Shown: positions 22,319 to 30,819 of the stretch, piece by piece
How the letters are laid out: each line of letters opens with the position of its first letter
Numbering within the stretch: the stretch's first letter is position 1
Assembly: GCA_002773845.1 (NCBI GenBank)
Contig: PEZZ01000002.1
Span: forward strand, 14,565 to 47,204
Source: Candidatus Buchananbacteria bacterium CG10_big_fil_rev_8_21_14_0_10_42_9
GTDB taxonomy: Bacteria; Patescibacteriota; Patescibacteriia; Buchananbacterales; 21-14-0-10-42-9
Reading direction: 5' to 3'
DNA length: 32,640 nucleotides
Notes under the pieces: generated by a model
The model's input: the letters and a program-made list of their open reading frames with translations, nothing else
What the model was told of the DNA's origin: nothing
Database searches by the model: none
Program-made: the position numbers and the translations under genes

Positions 22319-23010
22319 TGTTGAATTCATCGTTCCTATCTACTTATCAAAATTTGCACTATAGTTTATCAACTCGAGCTGATGGTGATTTTAAAAAAAA
22401 CATCATAAATGAAACTTATTACTTTAAAAAGAGAAGAGTTCCAAAAAGCCGCGTCGTTTTAGCCGGCACTGTTCACGGCAGTAATGTAAAAATTGTTAAC
22501 GGCATATCATCACCCAAGATTGCCAATGTTGACGGATTAATTACTCAGATGCCTAGTTTATTTTTGGGCGTTTCGGTGGCTGATTGCTTGCCGGTTTATT
22601 TTTACGACCCGATTAAAAAAGTTTGCGGCATTGCCCATGCGGGTCGAAAAGGCTTAATTCGGGGTATTTTGCAGACGATGGTCAATGCTTTTCGGCAGGC
22701 TTGTGACGTTAATCCGGCCAGTTTAGTTGTTTTTATTGGTCCGGGAATCGAAGCTTGTCACTACCAGGTTGGGGAAGCGGTGGCTAAAACTTTACCGAGC
22801 GCTTTTTTACGCAGTAACCAAAGGTCGCATTTTGCCGATTTAAAAAGCTTTGCTCGGTTTAATTTAATTGAAGCTGGCGTGCCGACTCATTCAATTGAGG
22901 TGAGTGATATTTGCACCCATTGTCACCCAAATTTACACTCTTTTAGACGTGACAAAACTAACCCAATACAATCTATGCTGGCATTAATCGGATTATATGA
23001 AACGTTTTAA
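22315..23010 (+). CDS. pgeF: Peptidoglycan editing factor, YfiH/laccase-domain family
   Basis: 231 residues of the YfiH/LACC1 family. The expected metal-site residues are H54 (TVHGSNV), C91 (VADCLPVY) and H108 (IAHAGRKG). GPGIEACHYQVG near 142-153 and CTHCHPN...FRRDK near 202-216 are the other hallmarks. The usual HAGWRG reads HAGRKG. In E. coli loss of YfiH leads to wrong amino acids at position 1 of the stem peptide, hence PgeF; family members also show purine-nucleoside phosphorylase activity. Its place between mraY and murD, overlapping both (4 and 14 bases), supports the cell-wall role. Confidence 0.9.
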   Translation: MMLNSSFLSTYQNLHYSLSTRADGDFKKNIINETYYFKKRRVPKSRVVLAGTVHGSNVKIVNGISSPKIANVDGLITQMPSLFLGVSVADCLPVYFYDPIKKVCGIAHAGRKGLIRGILQTMVNAFRQACDVNPASLVVFIGPGIEACHYQVGEAVAKTLPSAFLRSNQRSHFADLKSFARFNLIEAGVPTHSIEVSDICTHCHPNLHSFRRDKTNPIQSMLALIGLYETF

Positions 23011-24394
23011 AAATAAAAAAATTACAGTGATGGGCCTTGGTCTTCATGGCGGGGGCTTAGCGGTAACTCGTTGGCTCGCTGAAAGGGGGGCAGATTTAAC
23101 CGTAACTGATTTGAAGAGCAAAAGTGAACTTAAGGAGTCTTTAGATAAACTAAAAAAATACAAAAATATTAAATTAATTTTAGGGCGACATCGAAATGCC
23201 GATTTTGTAAATTGTGAAATGGTTATAAGAAATCCGGCTGTACCCAACAATTCAAAATATTTAGCTTTAGCTAAAAAAAGCGGCGCGGTTGTCCATAACG
23301 AGGCATCACTTTTCTTTTCTCTAATTAATTCGGCGAAAATTATTGGCATCACTGGCACTCGGGGGAAGTCAACTACGGCCTCACTTTTGGGAAATATTTT
23401 AAAAAAGCATGGGTACAAAACATTAGTCGCCGGCAACATTGGCACTTCCGCCATGTTTGATAATTACTATTCTGCGCGCCAGGCCGATTTTGTGGTCTTA
23501 GAACTATCCTCTTGGCATTTGGAAGACATGCATGAACATAAGCAAAGTCCGCACATCGCAATTATTACCAATTTGTTTCCTGAACATTTGAATCGATATG
23601 CCAGCTACTCAGCTTACAAAAAAGCGAAAGCTCACATTTTAGCTTGGCAGTCTAAAAAAGACATGGCTTTGATAAATTACGATAATAACGACTCCAGGCA
23701 ACTAGGTAAGCTAGTTTTGGGTAAACGCATTTGGCTATCCCGAAAATTTTTGCCAGACCAAAATGCAATTTTTATAAAATCCGGGAATGTTAAGCTTAGA
23801 TTAGACGGCCGTGAGTCTAATTTACTCAGTCTAAAAATTATGCCCTCAGGTTGGCAATTGATGCTCGCTAATTATTTAGCCGCCATGGCGGCCGCGAGGA
23901 TATTAAATGTGAGCCCTTATAGTATTCGCCGCGGGATTAAAACTTTCAAGGGCGTGCCGCATCGCTTAGAGTTTATTGGAGATAAAGACGGCGTAAAATT
24001 TTATAATGATTCTGCGGCATCTTCGCCAGAGGCGACGATTTTAGCTTTGAGAGCCTTGGGCGGAAGAACGAGGAAAATAATTTTAATTGCCGGCGGTTCA
24101 GATAAAAAATTAAATTTTACTAACTTAGCAAAAGAAATTAAAAAATTTGCTAAAGCCGTAGTGTTATTTCAGGGAGAAGGGGGAACTAAATTGCGGCAGG
24201 CTTTAAAGAGAGTTAAAATGAATTCCCCGATTAAAACAAATCAAACCTCAATGCAGTCAGCGCTAAAAAACGCTATGGCTTACGCCAAGCCCGGCGATAT
24301 TGTTTTGTTATCTCCCGCGTGCGCTTCCTTTGGCTTATTCACAAATGAATTTGATCGCGGCCGACAATTCGTTGGGACGGTTAAAAGTTTATAA
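22997..24394 (+). CDS. murD: UDP-N-acetylmuramoyl-L-alanine--D-glutamate ligase
   Basis: 465 residues. N-terminal Rossmann domain with GLGLHGGGLA (13-22) for the UMP part, central ATPase with P-loop GITGTRGKSTT (117-127, GTRGKST in place of the more usual GTNGKTT), and C-terminal domain beginning near FKGVPHRLEF with YNDSAASSPEAT, the MurD-typical segment. It adds D-Glu to UDP-MurNAc-L-Ala in the cytoplasm. It overlaps pgeF by 14 bases and is two bases from ftsW. Confidence 0.94.
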   Translation: MKRFKNKKITVMGLGLHGGGLAVTRWLAERGADLTVTDLKSKSELKESLDKLKKYKNIKLILGRHRNADFVNCEMVIRNPAVPNNSKYLALAKKSGAVVHNEASLFFSLINSAKIIGITGTRGKSTTASLLGNILKKHGYKTLVAGNIGTSAMFDNYYSARQADFVVLELSSWHLEDMHEHKQSPHIAIITNLFPEHLNRYASYSAYKKAKAHILAWQSKKDMALINYDNNDSRQLGKLVLGKRIWLSRKFLPDQNAIFIKSGNVKLRLDGRESNLLSLKIMPSGWQLMLANYLAAMAAARILNVSPYSIRRGIKTFKGVPHRLEFIGDKDGVKFYNDSAASSPEATILALRALGGRTRKIILIAGGSDKKLNFTNLAKEIKKFAKAVVLFQGEGGTKLRQALKRVKMNSPIKTNQTSMQSALKNAMAYAKPGDIVLLSPACASFGLFTNEFDRGRQFVGTVKSL

Positions 24395-24396
24395 GT

Positions 24397-25536
24397 ATGT
24401 CACAAAAAAGACGCATCACTCAGGCCAAGAAGCCAACCAGGGTTAAGGGGCACAACCCAGTCAAGCCATATTTTATAGTGGTTTCAATTTTGGTTTTATT
24501 TGGGTTGGTGATGCTGTCCTCAGCTTCTAGTATTCAAGGTTTCCGGGAGTATAACGACACTTACTTTTTTTTCAAACGCCAAATTTATTTTGGCGTGATT
24601 CCCGGTATTATTATTGGTTATATTTTATATAAAATTCCGTATCGTATTTGGATGCAGTATCGCTTTGGTTTATTGGTTTTAACTATCGCACTTTTGGTAA
24701 TGCCTTTAATTAGTTTTTTCTCTGCCGGCATCGGTTCGGCCAATAGCTGGGTTAGTTTGGGTGGGATTACTTTCCAGCCTTCAGAGATTGCTAAGTTAAC
24801 ATTTTTAATTTGGTTCTCAGCTTGGCTTTCGATTCGGGAAGAAAAAGTTATCAAAAGTATTGGTGGCGGGTTAGTGCCATTTTTGTTTTATATTGCCATG
24901 GTTTTGAGTTTGATAATATTACAGCCAGACTTTGGTACCATGACGATTTTTGCTTTTATCGCATTGATTATGTTTTTTATTGGCGGTGCTAGATTAACTC
25001 ATCTAATATGGCTTGGTGGTTTATCCGTTCTGTTATTTGGGGTTTTAATTGCCGCCGCACCATACCGCATTAATCGCTTTTTAACTTTTTTAAATCCTGG
25101 CGCTGACCCGCAAGGTGCTGGGTATCACATTTTACAAGCTCAATTGGCGGTTGGTTCAGGAGGATTATTAGGGCAAGGCTTTGGCAACTCTATCCAAAAG
25201 TTTTCATATCTGCCAGAAGTCATAGGCGATTCCATTTTTGCTATCATTGCCGAGGAATTAGGTTTCATAGCTTCAGCCGGTTTAATTATGCTTTTGTCAT
25301 TTCTAATGATTAAAGGTTTAAAATTAGCCCAAGAAAATAAAGATCAATTTGCTAAGTTAATAGTAGTGGGAATTATTTCATGGTGGACAGTGCAGTCTTT
25401 TATAAATATAGCCGCTATGTTAAGCTTGGCCCCATTGACTGGCATACCCTTGCCGTTTATCAGCCAAGGCGGAACAGCCTTAATGACCGAGCTTGCCGCT
25501 TTTGGGTTGTTGGCCAATATTATTAAAAATTCTTAA
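24397..25536 (+). CDS. ftsW: SEDS peptidoglycan glycosyltransferase FtsW
   Basis: 379 residues, about ten membrane helices, after a basic N-terminus. SEDS signatures: FQPSEIAKL near 126-134, GSGGLLGQGFGNSIQKFSYLPE near 250-270, FAIIAEELGF near 278-287, and PLPFISQGGTAL near 350-361. The catalytic Asp region between helices 7 and 8 (the GDSIF segment) is intact. It polymerises lipid II into glycan strands. The position in the mur cluster before murG favours FtsW over RodA. No class B penicillin-binding partner is encoded in this window. Confidence 0.93.
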   Translation: MSQKRRITQAKKPTRVKGHNPVKPYFIVVSILVLFGLVMLSSASSIQGFREYNDTYFFFKRQIYFGVIPGIIIGYILYKIPYRIWMQYRFGLLVLTIALLVMPLISFFSAGIGSANSWVSLGGITFQPSEIAKLTFLIWFSAWLSIREEKVIKSIGGGLVPFLFYIAMVLSLIILQPDFGTMTIFAFIALIMFFIGGARLTHLIWLGGLSVLLFGVLIAAAPYRINRFLTFLNPGADPQGAGYHILQAQLAVGSGGLLGQGFGNSIQKFSYLPEVIGDSIFAIIAEELGFIASAGLIMLLSFLMIKGLKLAQENKDQFAKLIVVGIISWWTVQSFINIAAMLSLAPLTGIPLPFISQGGTALMTELAAFGLLANIIKNS

Positions 25537-25539
25537 GCC

Positions 25540-26616
25540 ATGAAAGTACTTTTTGCCGGAGGCGGCACCCTAGGATCAGTTAACCCGCTTATCGCACTGT
25601 GGCAGGAACTGCAACTTCGCGAGTCAAGCCTACAGGCGCTTTGGCTTGGCACAACGTCGGGTCCAGAACAAGAGGTGGTCGAAAGCTATGGCATCAATTA
25701 TCGCGCTATTAGCACCGGCAAATTGCGGCGTTATTTTTCTTGGCGAAATGTTATTGACCCTTTTAAGGTGCTTTGGGGTTATATTCAGTCACGTAAAATA
25801 ATTAAAAATTTTAAACCTGACATAGTTATTTCGGCTGGCGGCTTTGTGGCCGTACCGGTAGTTTGGGCCGCGCACGCGAAAAAAGTCCCAAGTTTAATCC
25901 ACCAGCAAGACAAGCAGGTCGGGTTAGCTAATAAATTAATGGCCAAAAAAGCAACTAGAATTTCTGTTACTTTTGAGGCGTCAATAAATGAAATTAAAAA
26001 ATTTAAGGATAAGATTGAGATAATTGGAAACCCAGTCAGGCAAGAATTTTTTCAAGTTGAATTTGAAGCGTCAAAAAAGTATTTTCATCTAACCCATGAT
26101 TTACCGGTAGTGTTGATTTTGGGCGGCGGTACCGGCGCGTCCACGATTAATCAAGCGGTCTACGATAGCTTGCCGAACCTAACTAAATTTTCACAAATTA
26201 TACATTTGACCGGACGGGGACGCGGCCGCAGTGATGGTAGTTATCAGAATTATTATCCGTATGAATTATTAGTTCAAGAATTTCCTAAAGCTTTAGCCGC
26301 CGCTGATGTTGTGGTTTCCCGCGCCGGCATGTCAACTATTACCGAAGCCGCTATATTAAAAAAGCCTTTAGTTTTAATTCCCATGCCCGACAGCCATCAA
26401 GAGCTCAATGCCCAAGAACTCCAAAAGAATAATGCAGCTAAAGTTTTAGCCGAGAAAAATTTGAGTCCAGCCAGTTTAGTCACGGCGCTTAAATCAGTTA
26501 TCGAAGATGCCGCGTTACGAGAGAATTTGTCCTTAAATATTGGCAAAATACTGCCGTCCAATCCTAATTCTAAAATGATAGATTTAGTCTATAAAACCAT
26601 AAGTCATGTCAATTAA
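25540..26616 (+). CDS. murG: UDP-GlcNAc:lipid I N-acetylglucosaminyltransferase MurG
   Basis: 358 residues of the GT-B fold, converting lipid I to lipid II on the cytoplasmic face. N-terminal glycine loop AGGGTLGSVNP (6-16), where GGTGGH is more usual, so the loop His is replaced. The IHQQDKQVGLANK segment (about 126-138) matches the conserved HEQN..G..N region. The C-terminal domain has LGGGTGA (about 200-206) and SRAGMSTITEAA (about 264-275) for UDP-GlcNAc binding, and PMPDSHQELNAQEL. It starts three bases after ftsW and overlaps the patatin gene by 11 bases. Confidence 0.93.
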   Translation: MKVLFAGGGTLGSVNPLIALWQELQLRESSLQALWLGTTSGPEQEVVESYGINYRAISTGKLRRYFSWRNVIDPFKVLWGYIQSRKIIKNFKPDIVISAGGFVAVPVVWAAHAKKVPSLIHQQDKQVGLANKLMAKKATRISVTFEASINEIKKFKDKIEIIGNPVRQEFFQVEFEASKKYFHLTHDLPVVLILGGGTGASTINQAVYDSLPNLTKFSQIIHLTGRGRGRSDGSYQNYYPYELLVQEFPKALAAADVVVSRAGMSTITEAAILKKPLVLIPMPDSHQELNAQELQKNNAAKVLAEKNLSPASLVTALKSVIEDAALRENLSLNIGKILPSNPNSKMIDLVYKTISHVN

Positions 26617-27490
26617 TAAAAAAATTGGTTTAGCTTTAAGTGGAGGCTTCATCAAGGGCATTAGTCATTTTGGCGTGATTGATGTTTTACTCGAGAATGG
26701 AGTGCCAATTGACATGATTTCAGGCTGCAGCGCTGGCGGTATTGTGGCTTCGGTTTATAGTTGCGGTAATCACGATGAATTGCGTGATTATTTGTTGTCT
26801 GCCTCAGGTAAGGAATGGCTGGAGGTGGTATTTGAGCCCCAGCTGAGCCGCAAGGGTTTGCTTAAAGGCGAGCGGATAAAAGAATTTTATAAAAAGTTTA
26901 TTTTGGGTAAAACATTTGCTGAAACAGATATTCCATTATTTTTAGCCGCCGCTAGCCTAACGCGAAAGAAAGAAGTTTTTTTAAATTCCGGAAGCGTCCT
27001 TGATGCGATGATGGCTTGTTTGGTTACGCCTGGAATTTTTTCGGTCACCAACCATCAAGGCGATTATTTGGTTGACGGTGCCGTTTATAACCAAGTGCCA
27101 ACCAAGCCGCTTTACGCGCATGGGGCAAATTACGTCATTGCCGTTGATGTCGGCAATAAAATCGGTTACACCATTAGGGCTTTGTCGTATTTGAAAAAAT
27201 ATGTCAAGCGACTCAAGCGGGAACGGGAAGACGTAACCGCTGAAGAAATTATCCAGTGGGAAGAACATATGCATTTTTTACAAGGCATTATAAGAAATAT
27301 GCAGATGTTTGTAGATTCATACACTAACGGGTATTTGGAGAATTATAAAGCTAATGTCATAATTAAGCCGAGCGTGAATTATGTCCAACGTTGGGATATC
27401 AGGAAAATAAGGGAACTTTATCAACACGGCCGCATGGCCGCAGAGGCTAAGATGCCTCAAATTAAAAGAGACCTTAATTTAAATGATTGA
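26606..27490 (+). CDS. Patatin-like phospholipase
   Basis: 294 residues. Oxyanion loop SGGFIKGISHFG (12-23), nucleophile S42 in GCSAGG (elbow GxSxG), and catalytic Asp D157 in LVDGA: the full Ser-Asp dyad of the family (YchK/RssA-like bacterial branch). The region after residue 185 is Lys/Arg/Glu-rich and may touch membranes. Expected activity is acyl-ester hydrolysis of lipids. It overlaps murG by 11 bases and murC by eight, so it is a fixed member of the mur operon. It might recycle or remodel membrane lipids at the site of wall synthesis, or act on lipids taken from a host (inference). Confidence 0.92.
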   Translation: MSINKKIGLALSGGFIKGISHFGVIDVLLENGVPIDMISGCSAGGIVASVYSCGNHDELRDYLLSASGKEWLEVVFEPQLSRKGLLKGERIKEFYKKFILGKTFAETDIPLFLAAASLTRKKEVFLNSGSVLDAMMACLVTPGIFSVTNHQGDYLVDGAVYNQVPTKPLYAHGANYVIAVDVGNKIGYTIRALSYLKKYVKRLKREREDVTAEEIIQWEEHMHFLQGIIRNMQMFVDSYTNGYLENYKANVIIKPSVNYVQRWDIRKIRELYQHGRMAAEAKMPQIKRDLNLND

Positions 27491-28871
27491 TTTTAAAAAA
27501 GTTAGACGAGTTTATTTTATAGGGATTAAAGGAGTGGCTATGGCCGGATTAGCCATTATTTTAAAACAGCGAAAATTTATTGTCAGCGGTTCTGACACTG
27601 GTGACGTCTTTGTAACTGATAAATTGCTTAAAAAAAATAACATTAAGTTCAATAAAAAGTTTGATCCTATAAATATCGATACTTTTAATCCGGATTTGGT
27701 TGTCGTCGGCACATCATTTAGCCAAAAAAATTTGGAAACATTATACGCGCAAAAAAAGAAAATACCAATTTTACTTGATTCTGAACTACGGGGTATATTG
27801 AGTAAAAGCAAAAAGACGATCGCAGTGTCTGGAATGCACGGCAAAACCACTATAACCGCCTGGCTAAGCTACATTTTTAATAAGTCTCAGCGCCAGCCCA
27901 GTTACTTAATCGGCGCGGCCGGTGTAATCGGTCTAACGACGCCGGCCGCCTGGGACACTGGTGATTATTTTATTGTAGAGGCTGATGAATATGTCAAAAG
28001 CCAAAAAGAAAAAGTGGCTAAGTTTTTAGATCTACAATCGGATATTACTATTATTTCAGGTATTGAGTGGGAGCATGTGGATGTATATAAAGATATCGGC
28101 GCGGTTAAAAAAATGTTCGCCCAATTGATCAATCAGACTAAGAAAAACAAAGGGAAAATTGTGGCTTGCCTAGACAGCCCGGCGGTAAGAAGTTTAGTTA
28201 AGGGGCGTCAAGATATTGAATCGTATGGGTATTCGCGAGATGCTAGGTGGAAAGCTTATGATTTGGACTACAATGGCCATGTTACAAGCTTTGATGTGTT
28301 ACTGTCGGGAAAGAAGATTGGCCGGTACGAGATTTCATTAATGGGTGAGCATAATGTTTTAAATGCCTTAGCTTGCATTGTAGTCTGCAAGCTTTGTCGC
28401 ATACCTGAAGTCAAAATTAAGCGGCTGTTAAGGCAGTTTAAAGGAGTAGAGAGGAGGTTCCAAGTACAGTATAAGAAAAAAATTATTTTTGTTGATGATT
28501 ACGGCCACCACCCAACTGAAATAAGAGCCACTTTGCGCGCGATTCAGCAAAAATATTATGATCGTTTCATATGGTGTGTTTTTCAATCACACACTATTTC
28601 GCGCACTAAAGCCTTATTACCTAAATTTGCCAAAGCTTTTTTTTACTCGGATAAAGTTTTAGTCACAGACATCTTTGAATCAGCCCGTGAAAAAAATTTA
28701 AAGTTTAAAGCCCCGTCTTTAGCCCGGGCAATTTTACGCACTGGACAAAAAGTTGAATATACTGGAAACTTAGAGCAAACCACTCAATATTTACGCGCTA
28801 ATGTTAAGGCCGGTGACGTGGTGGTAACTATGGGGGCGGGTGACATTTATAAACTAATTAAGATGTTTTAA
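27483..28871 (+). CDS. murC: UDP-N-acetylmuramate--L-alanine ligase (Mpl-like features)
   Basis: 462 residues. Rossmann domain with FIGIKGVAMAGLA (12-24), P-loop SGMHGKTT (116-123), EADEY at 166-170, SGIEWEHVD near 192-200, and C-terminal domain with FKGVERRFQ and DDYGHHPTEI (about 337-346), a MurC/Mpl hallmark. The EADEY and IEWEHVDVY segments look closer to Mpl (murein peptide ligase) than to classical MurC (EADESD). With no other MurC candidate and murB next to it, MurC is the better call. It overlaps the patatin gene by eight bases and murB by one (TAATG). Confidence 0.85.
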   Translation: MIDFKKVRRVYFIGIKGVAMAGLAIILKQRKFIVSGSDTGDVFVTDKLLKKNNIKFNKKFDPINIDTFNPDLVVVGTSFSQKNLETLYAQKKKIPILLDSELRGILSKSKKTIAVSGMHGKTTITAWLSYIFNKSQRQPSYLIGAAGVIGLTTPAAWDTGDYFIVEADEYVKSQKEKVAKFLDLQSDITIISGIEWEHVDVYKDIGAVKKMFAQLINQTKKNKGKIVACLDSPAVRSLVKGRQDIESYGYSRDARWKAYDLDYNGHVTSFDVLLSGKKIGRYEISLMGEHNVLNALACIVVCKLCRIPEVKIKRLLRQFKGVERRFQVQYKKKIIFVDDYGHHPTEIRATLRAIQQKYYDRFIWCVFQSHTISRTKALLPKFAKAFFYSDKVLVTDIFESAREKNLKFKAPSLARAILRTGQKVEYTGNLEQTTQYLRANVKAGDVVVTMGAGDIYKLIKMF

Positions 28872-29827
28872 TGCCTTTTGAAGACATATCATCAGTCAAG
28901 CAAAATATCCGTTTAGCGGATATGACTAATTATCGAATTGGCGGACCGGCTAAATATTTTTTGGAAACTGATAATTTTGATAAGTTGATAAAAGTTTTAA
29001 ACGAAGCGCGTGCCCAAAAGATACCGATTTTTATTTTAGCCGGCGGCAGTAACATTTTAATTGCCGACGAAGGCTTTAATGGTTTGGTGGTAAAATTGAA
29101 AAATCATGACATTGATGTTAATGGTGAAACGGTGATTGCCGGCGCGGGCGCTGGTATCGACAACTTAGTTGACGCAGTGGCGGACGCCGGGTTAACCGGG
29201 TTAGAATTTATGGCTGGAATTTATGGTACTGTCGGAGGGGCTGTCCGCGGAAATGCCGGCGCCTATGGCGGAAGCATTTCCCAAGCGGTTGTTAAGGTCA
29301 AAGTTTTTAATGGTCAAAAAATTTTAGAAATGTCTAATGACGAGTGCAAATTTGATTATCGCGAAAGTATTTTTAAACATAACGATTATATAATTTTAGA
29401 AGCTGAATTAAAATTAGCTAAAGGCGATGCCGCACAAGTTAAAGCTAAAGTGGCAGATATTAGAAAAACTAGAAATGCTAAATTGCCCGAGATTGAACCT
29501 AACGCCGGGTGCATTTTTAAAAATTTAGAGTTACACGAGGTAGTTGATCCAAAAAAAATAAAAAAAGGCTTGGATATAACAGACGCTGAATACGACGAAG
29601 CTACCAAATTTGGTAAATTGCCAGCCGGCTACCTAATAGAAAAATTAGGCCTTAAGGGAAAAACGATTGGCGGCGCACAATTATCGCCAAAACACGGAAA
29701 TATTATTGTGAATACCGGTAACGCCACCGCCAAAGACGTGGTCATGCTGTTAAGCTTTTTAAAACAGCAAGTCAGAGATAAAACCGGCGTGCAGCTGCAA
29801 GAAGAAATACAATTAGTCGGATTTTAA
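28871..29827 (+). CDS. murB: UDP-N-acetylenolpyruvoylglucosamine reductase
   Basis: 318 residues. FAD-binding: NYRIGGPAKYF (20-30), ILAGGSNILIADEGF (55-69), and GIYGTVGGAVRGNAGAYGG (116-134). Substrate motif FDYRESIF (161-168). The proton donor position, Ser in AGSFFKNP of E. coli MurB, is Cys214 here (NAGCIFKN), with Leu instead of Pro after KN. The C-terminal Glu is in LQEEIQLVGF. It reduces the enolpyruvyl group to lactate to make UDP-MurNAc. It is the last recognised mur gene of the operon and is followed three bases later by the paralogous trio. Confidence 0.95.
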   Translation: MPFEDISSVKQNIRLADMTNYRIGGPAKYFLETDNFDKLIKVLNEARAQKIPIFILAGGSNILIADEGFNGLVVKLKNHDIDVNGETVIAGAGAGIDNLVDAVADAGLTGLEFMAGIYGTVGGAVRGNAGAYGGSISQAVVKVKVFNGQKILEMSNDECKFDYRESIFKHNDYIILEAELKLAKGDAAQVKAKVADIRKTRNAKLPEIEPNAGCIFKNLELHEVVDPKKIKKGLDITDAEYDEATKFGKLPAGYLIEKLGLKGKTIGGAQLSPKHGNIIVNTGNATAKDVVMLLSFLKQQVRDKTGVQLQEEIQLVGF

Positions 29828-29830
29828 TAT

Positions 29831-30304
29831 ATGCCAGAAAAAAGATCACCCGAAATTGGCGCTGACAGTCCGGACGCACGCCATGTTCCAATAAAAACTG
29901 GAGATGAATTTCCGACGACTGAGCTTATGGCTTTAGGTGTAGACCATCCGCTTGTTGAAGGTTTGCAAAAATCTAAACGGGAAGAGGCGGCTGAGTTGGT
30001 AGAATTATTTTTAGAAGATCTCGAAATCTACTTCGATGATGGTGATATAGAGAATATCGATTTTAAAGATACCTTAAAGGATTGCGTTTTGACTCTTGAA
30101 GCGATGTTGGAGCAAGTTGAGACTGGGCAAGGCGAGTTATTAAGCCTTGAAGAAAAAACTAATTTATCAGATATGGCCCAAAAGGCTTCAGATAAGCTAA
30201 CGGCGCGAATCTTGGAATTTTCAGGTAAATCTAGCCTTCATGATGACTTAGTCCAAATAAAGAATCTGTTTGATACGATTTACTCTAATGTCAATCTCAT
30301 ATAA
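29831..30304 (+). CDS. Acidic helical protein, tandem family copy 1
   Basis: 157 residues, acidic, mostly helical after an apparently disordered 40-residue N-terminus (MPEKRSPEIG). Helices of 15-25 residues (EEAAELVELFLEDLEIYF, KDCVLTLEAMLEQ, LHDDLVQIKNLFDTI) suggest a bundle. No signal peptide or membrane segment is visible, and I do not recognise a family. The order of segments matches that of the next two genes, so they are tandem duplicates. It starts three bases after murB and probably shares its mRNA. Confidence 0.7.
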   Translation: MPEKRSPEIGADSPDARHVPIKTGDEFPTTELMALGVDHPLVEGLQKSKREEAAELVELFLEDLEIYFDDGDIENIDFKDTLKDCVLTLEAMLEQVETGQGELLSLEEKTNLSDMAQKASDKLTARILEFSGKSSLHDDLVQIKNLFDTIYSNVNLI

Positions 30305-30342
30305 TTATACTTGATAAAAAAAGCCTAAGTGTAAATATTAAT

Positions 30343-30816
30343 ATGCCTGAGCGATCAGGGTATCATCCTGAGGAAGAAAACAAGCAAAATCTCCCGCCTG
30401 GTTTTATGATTTCAGGAGCAGATAATCCGGAGCTTGAAGAAAACAGCATTCAAGGCTTGATTTGGCTAGTGGAGCCGTATCGTGAAATATTTAATCAAGC
30501 AGGCGATAGTGAAAATGCTGAAGTTGACCATGCGGGCGATGAAAAAATAGTTGAAAGCCTGAGGGAAAATATTCGCGGTTGTATAGTTAAAATAATTAAT
30601 ATTTTAAATGAAAGACGCCAAGAGATAATTTTGAGGCGTGAGGACAAAAATCTTACCGCAGAAGATAAAGAACGGTTATTAAAAGTTATTGACGGTGCCA
30701 TAACTGATTTTGAAAGAGATCTTTTGAAGTATGAAGATGGCTCATCACCTGCCTCCGCATTAAAAGCCCATATTGACATTCTCAATTTAATAAAATCTAG
30801 ACTACTTTCAATATAA
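30343..30816 (+). CDS. Acidic helical protein, tandem family copy 2
   Basis: 157 residues, the same length as copy 1. Shared layout: MPE start, disordered N-terminus with a D(N/H)P motif, a helix ending in IF/YF (LIWLVEPYREIF), a helix with a central Cys (RGCIVKIINIL), a Leu/Glu-rich helix, and a C-terminal helix of the type AHIDILNLIKSRL. Identity is low, so the duplication is old. No known family. It lies 38 AT-rich bases after copy 1 without a terminator, three bases before copy 3. Confidence 0.7.
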   Translation: MPERSGYHPEEENKQNLPPGFMISGADNPELEENSIQGLIWLVEPYREIFNQAGDSENAEVDHAGDEKIVESLRENIRGCIVKIINILNERRQEIILRREDKNLTAEDKERLLKVIDGAITDFERDLLKYEDGSSPASALKAHIDILNLIKSRLLSI

Positions 30817-30819
30817 AAT

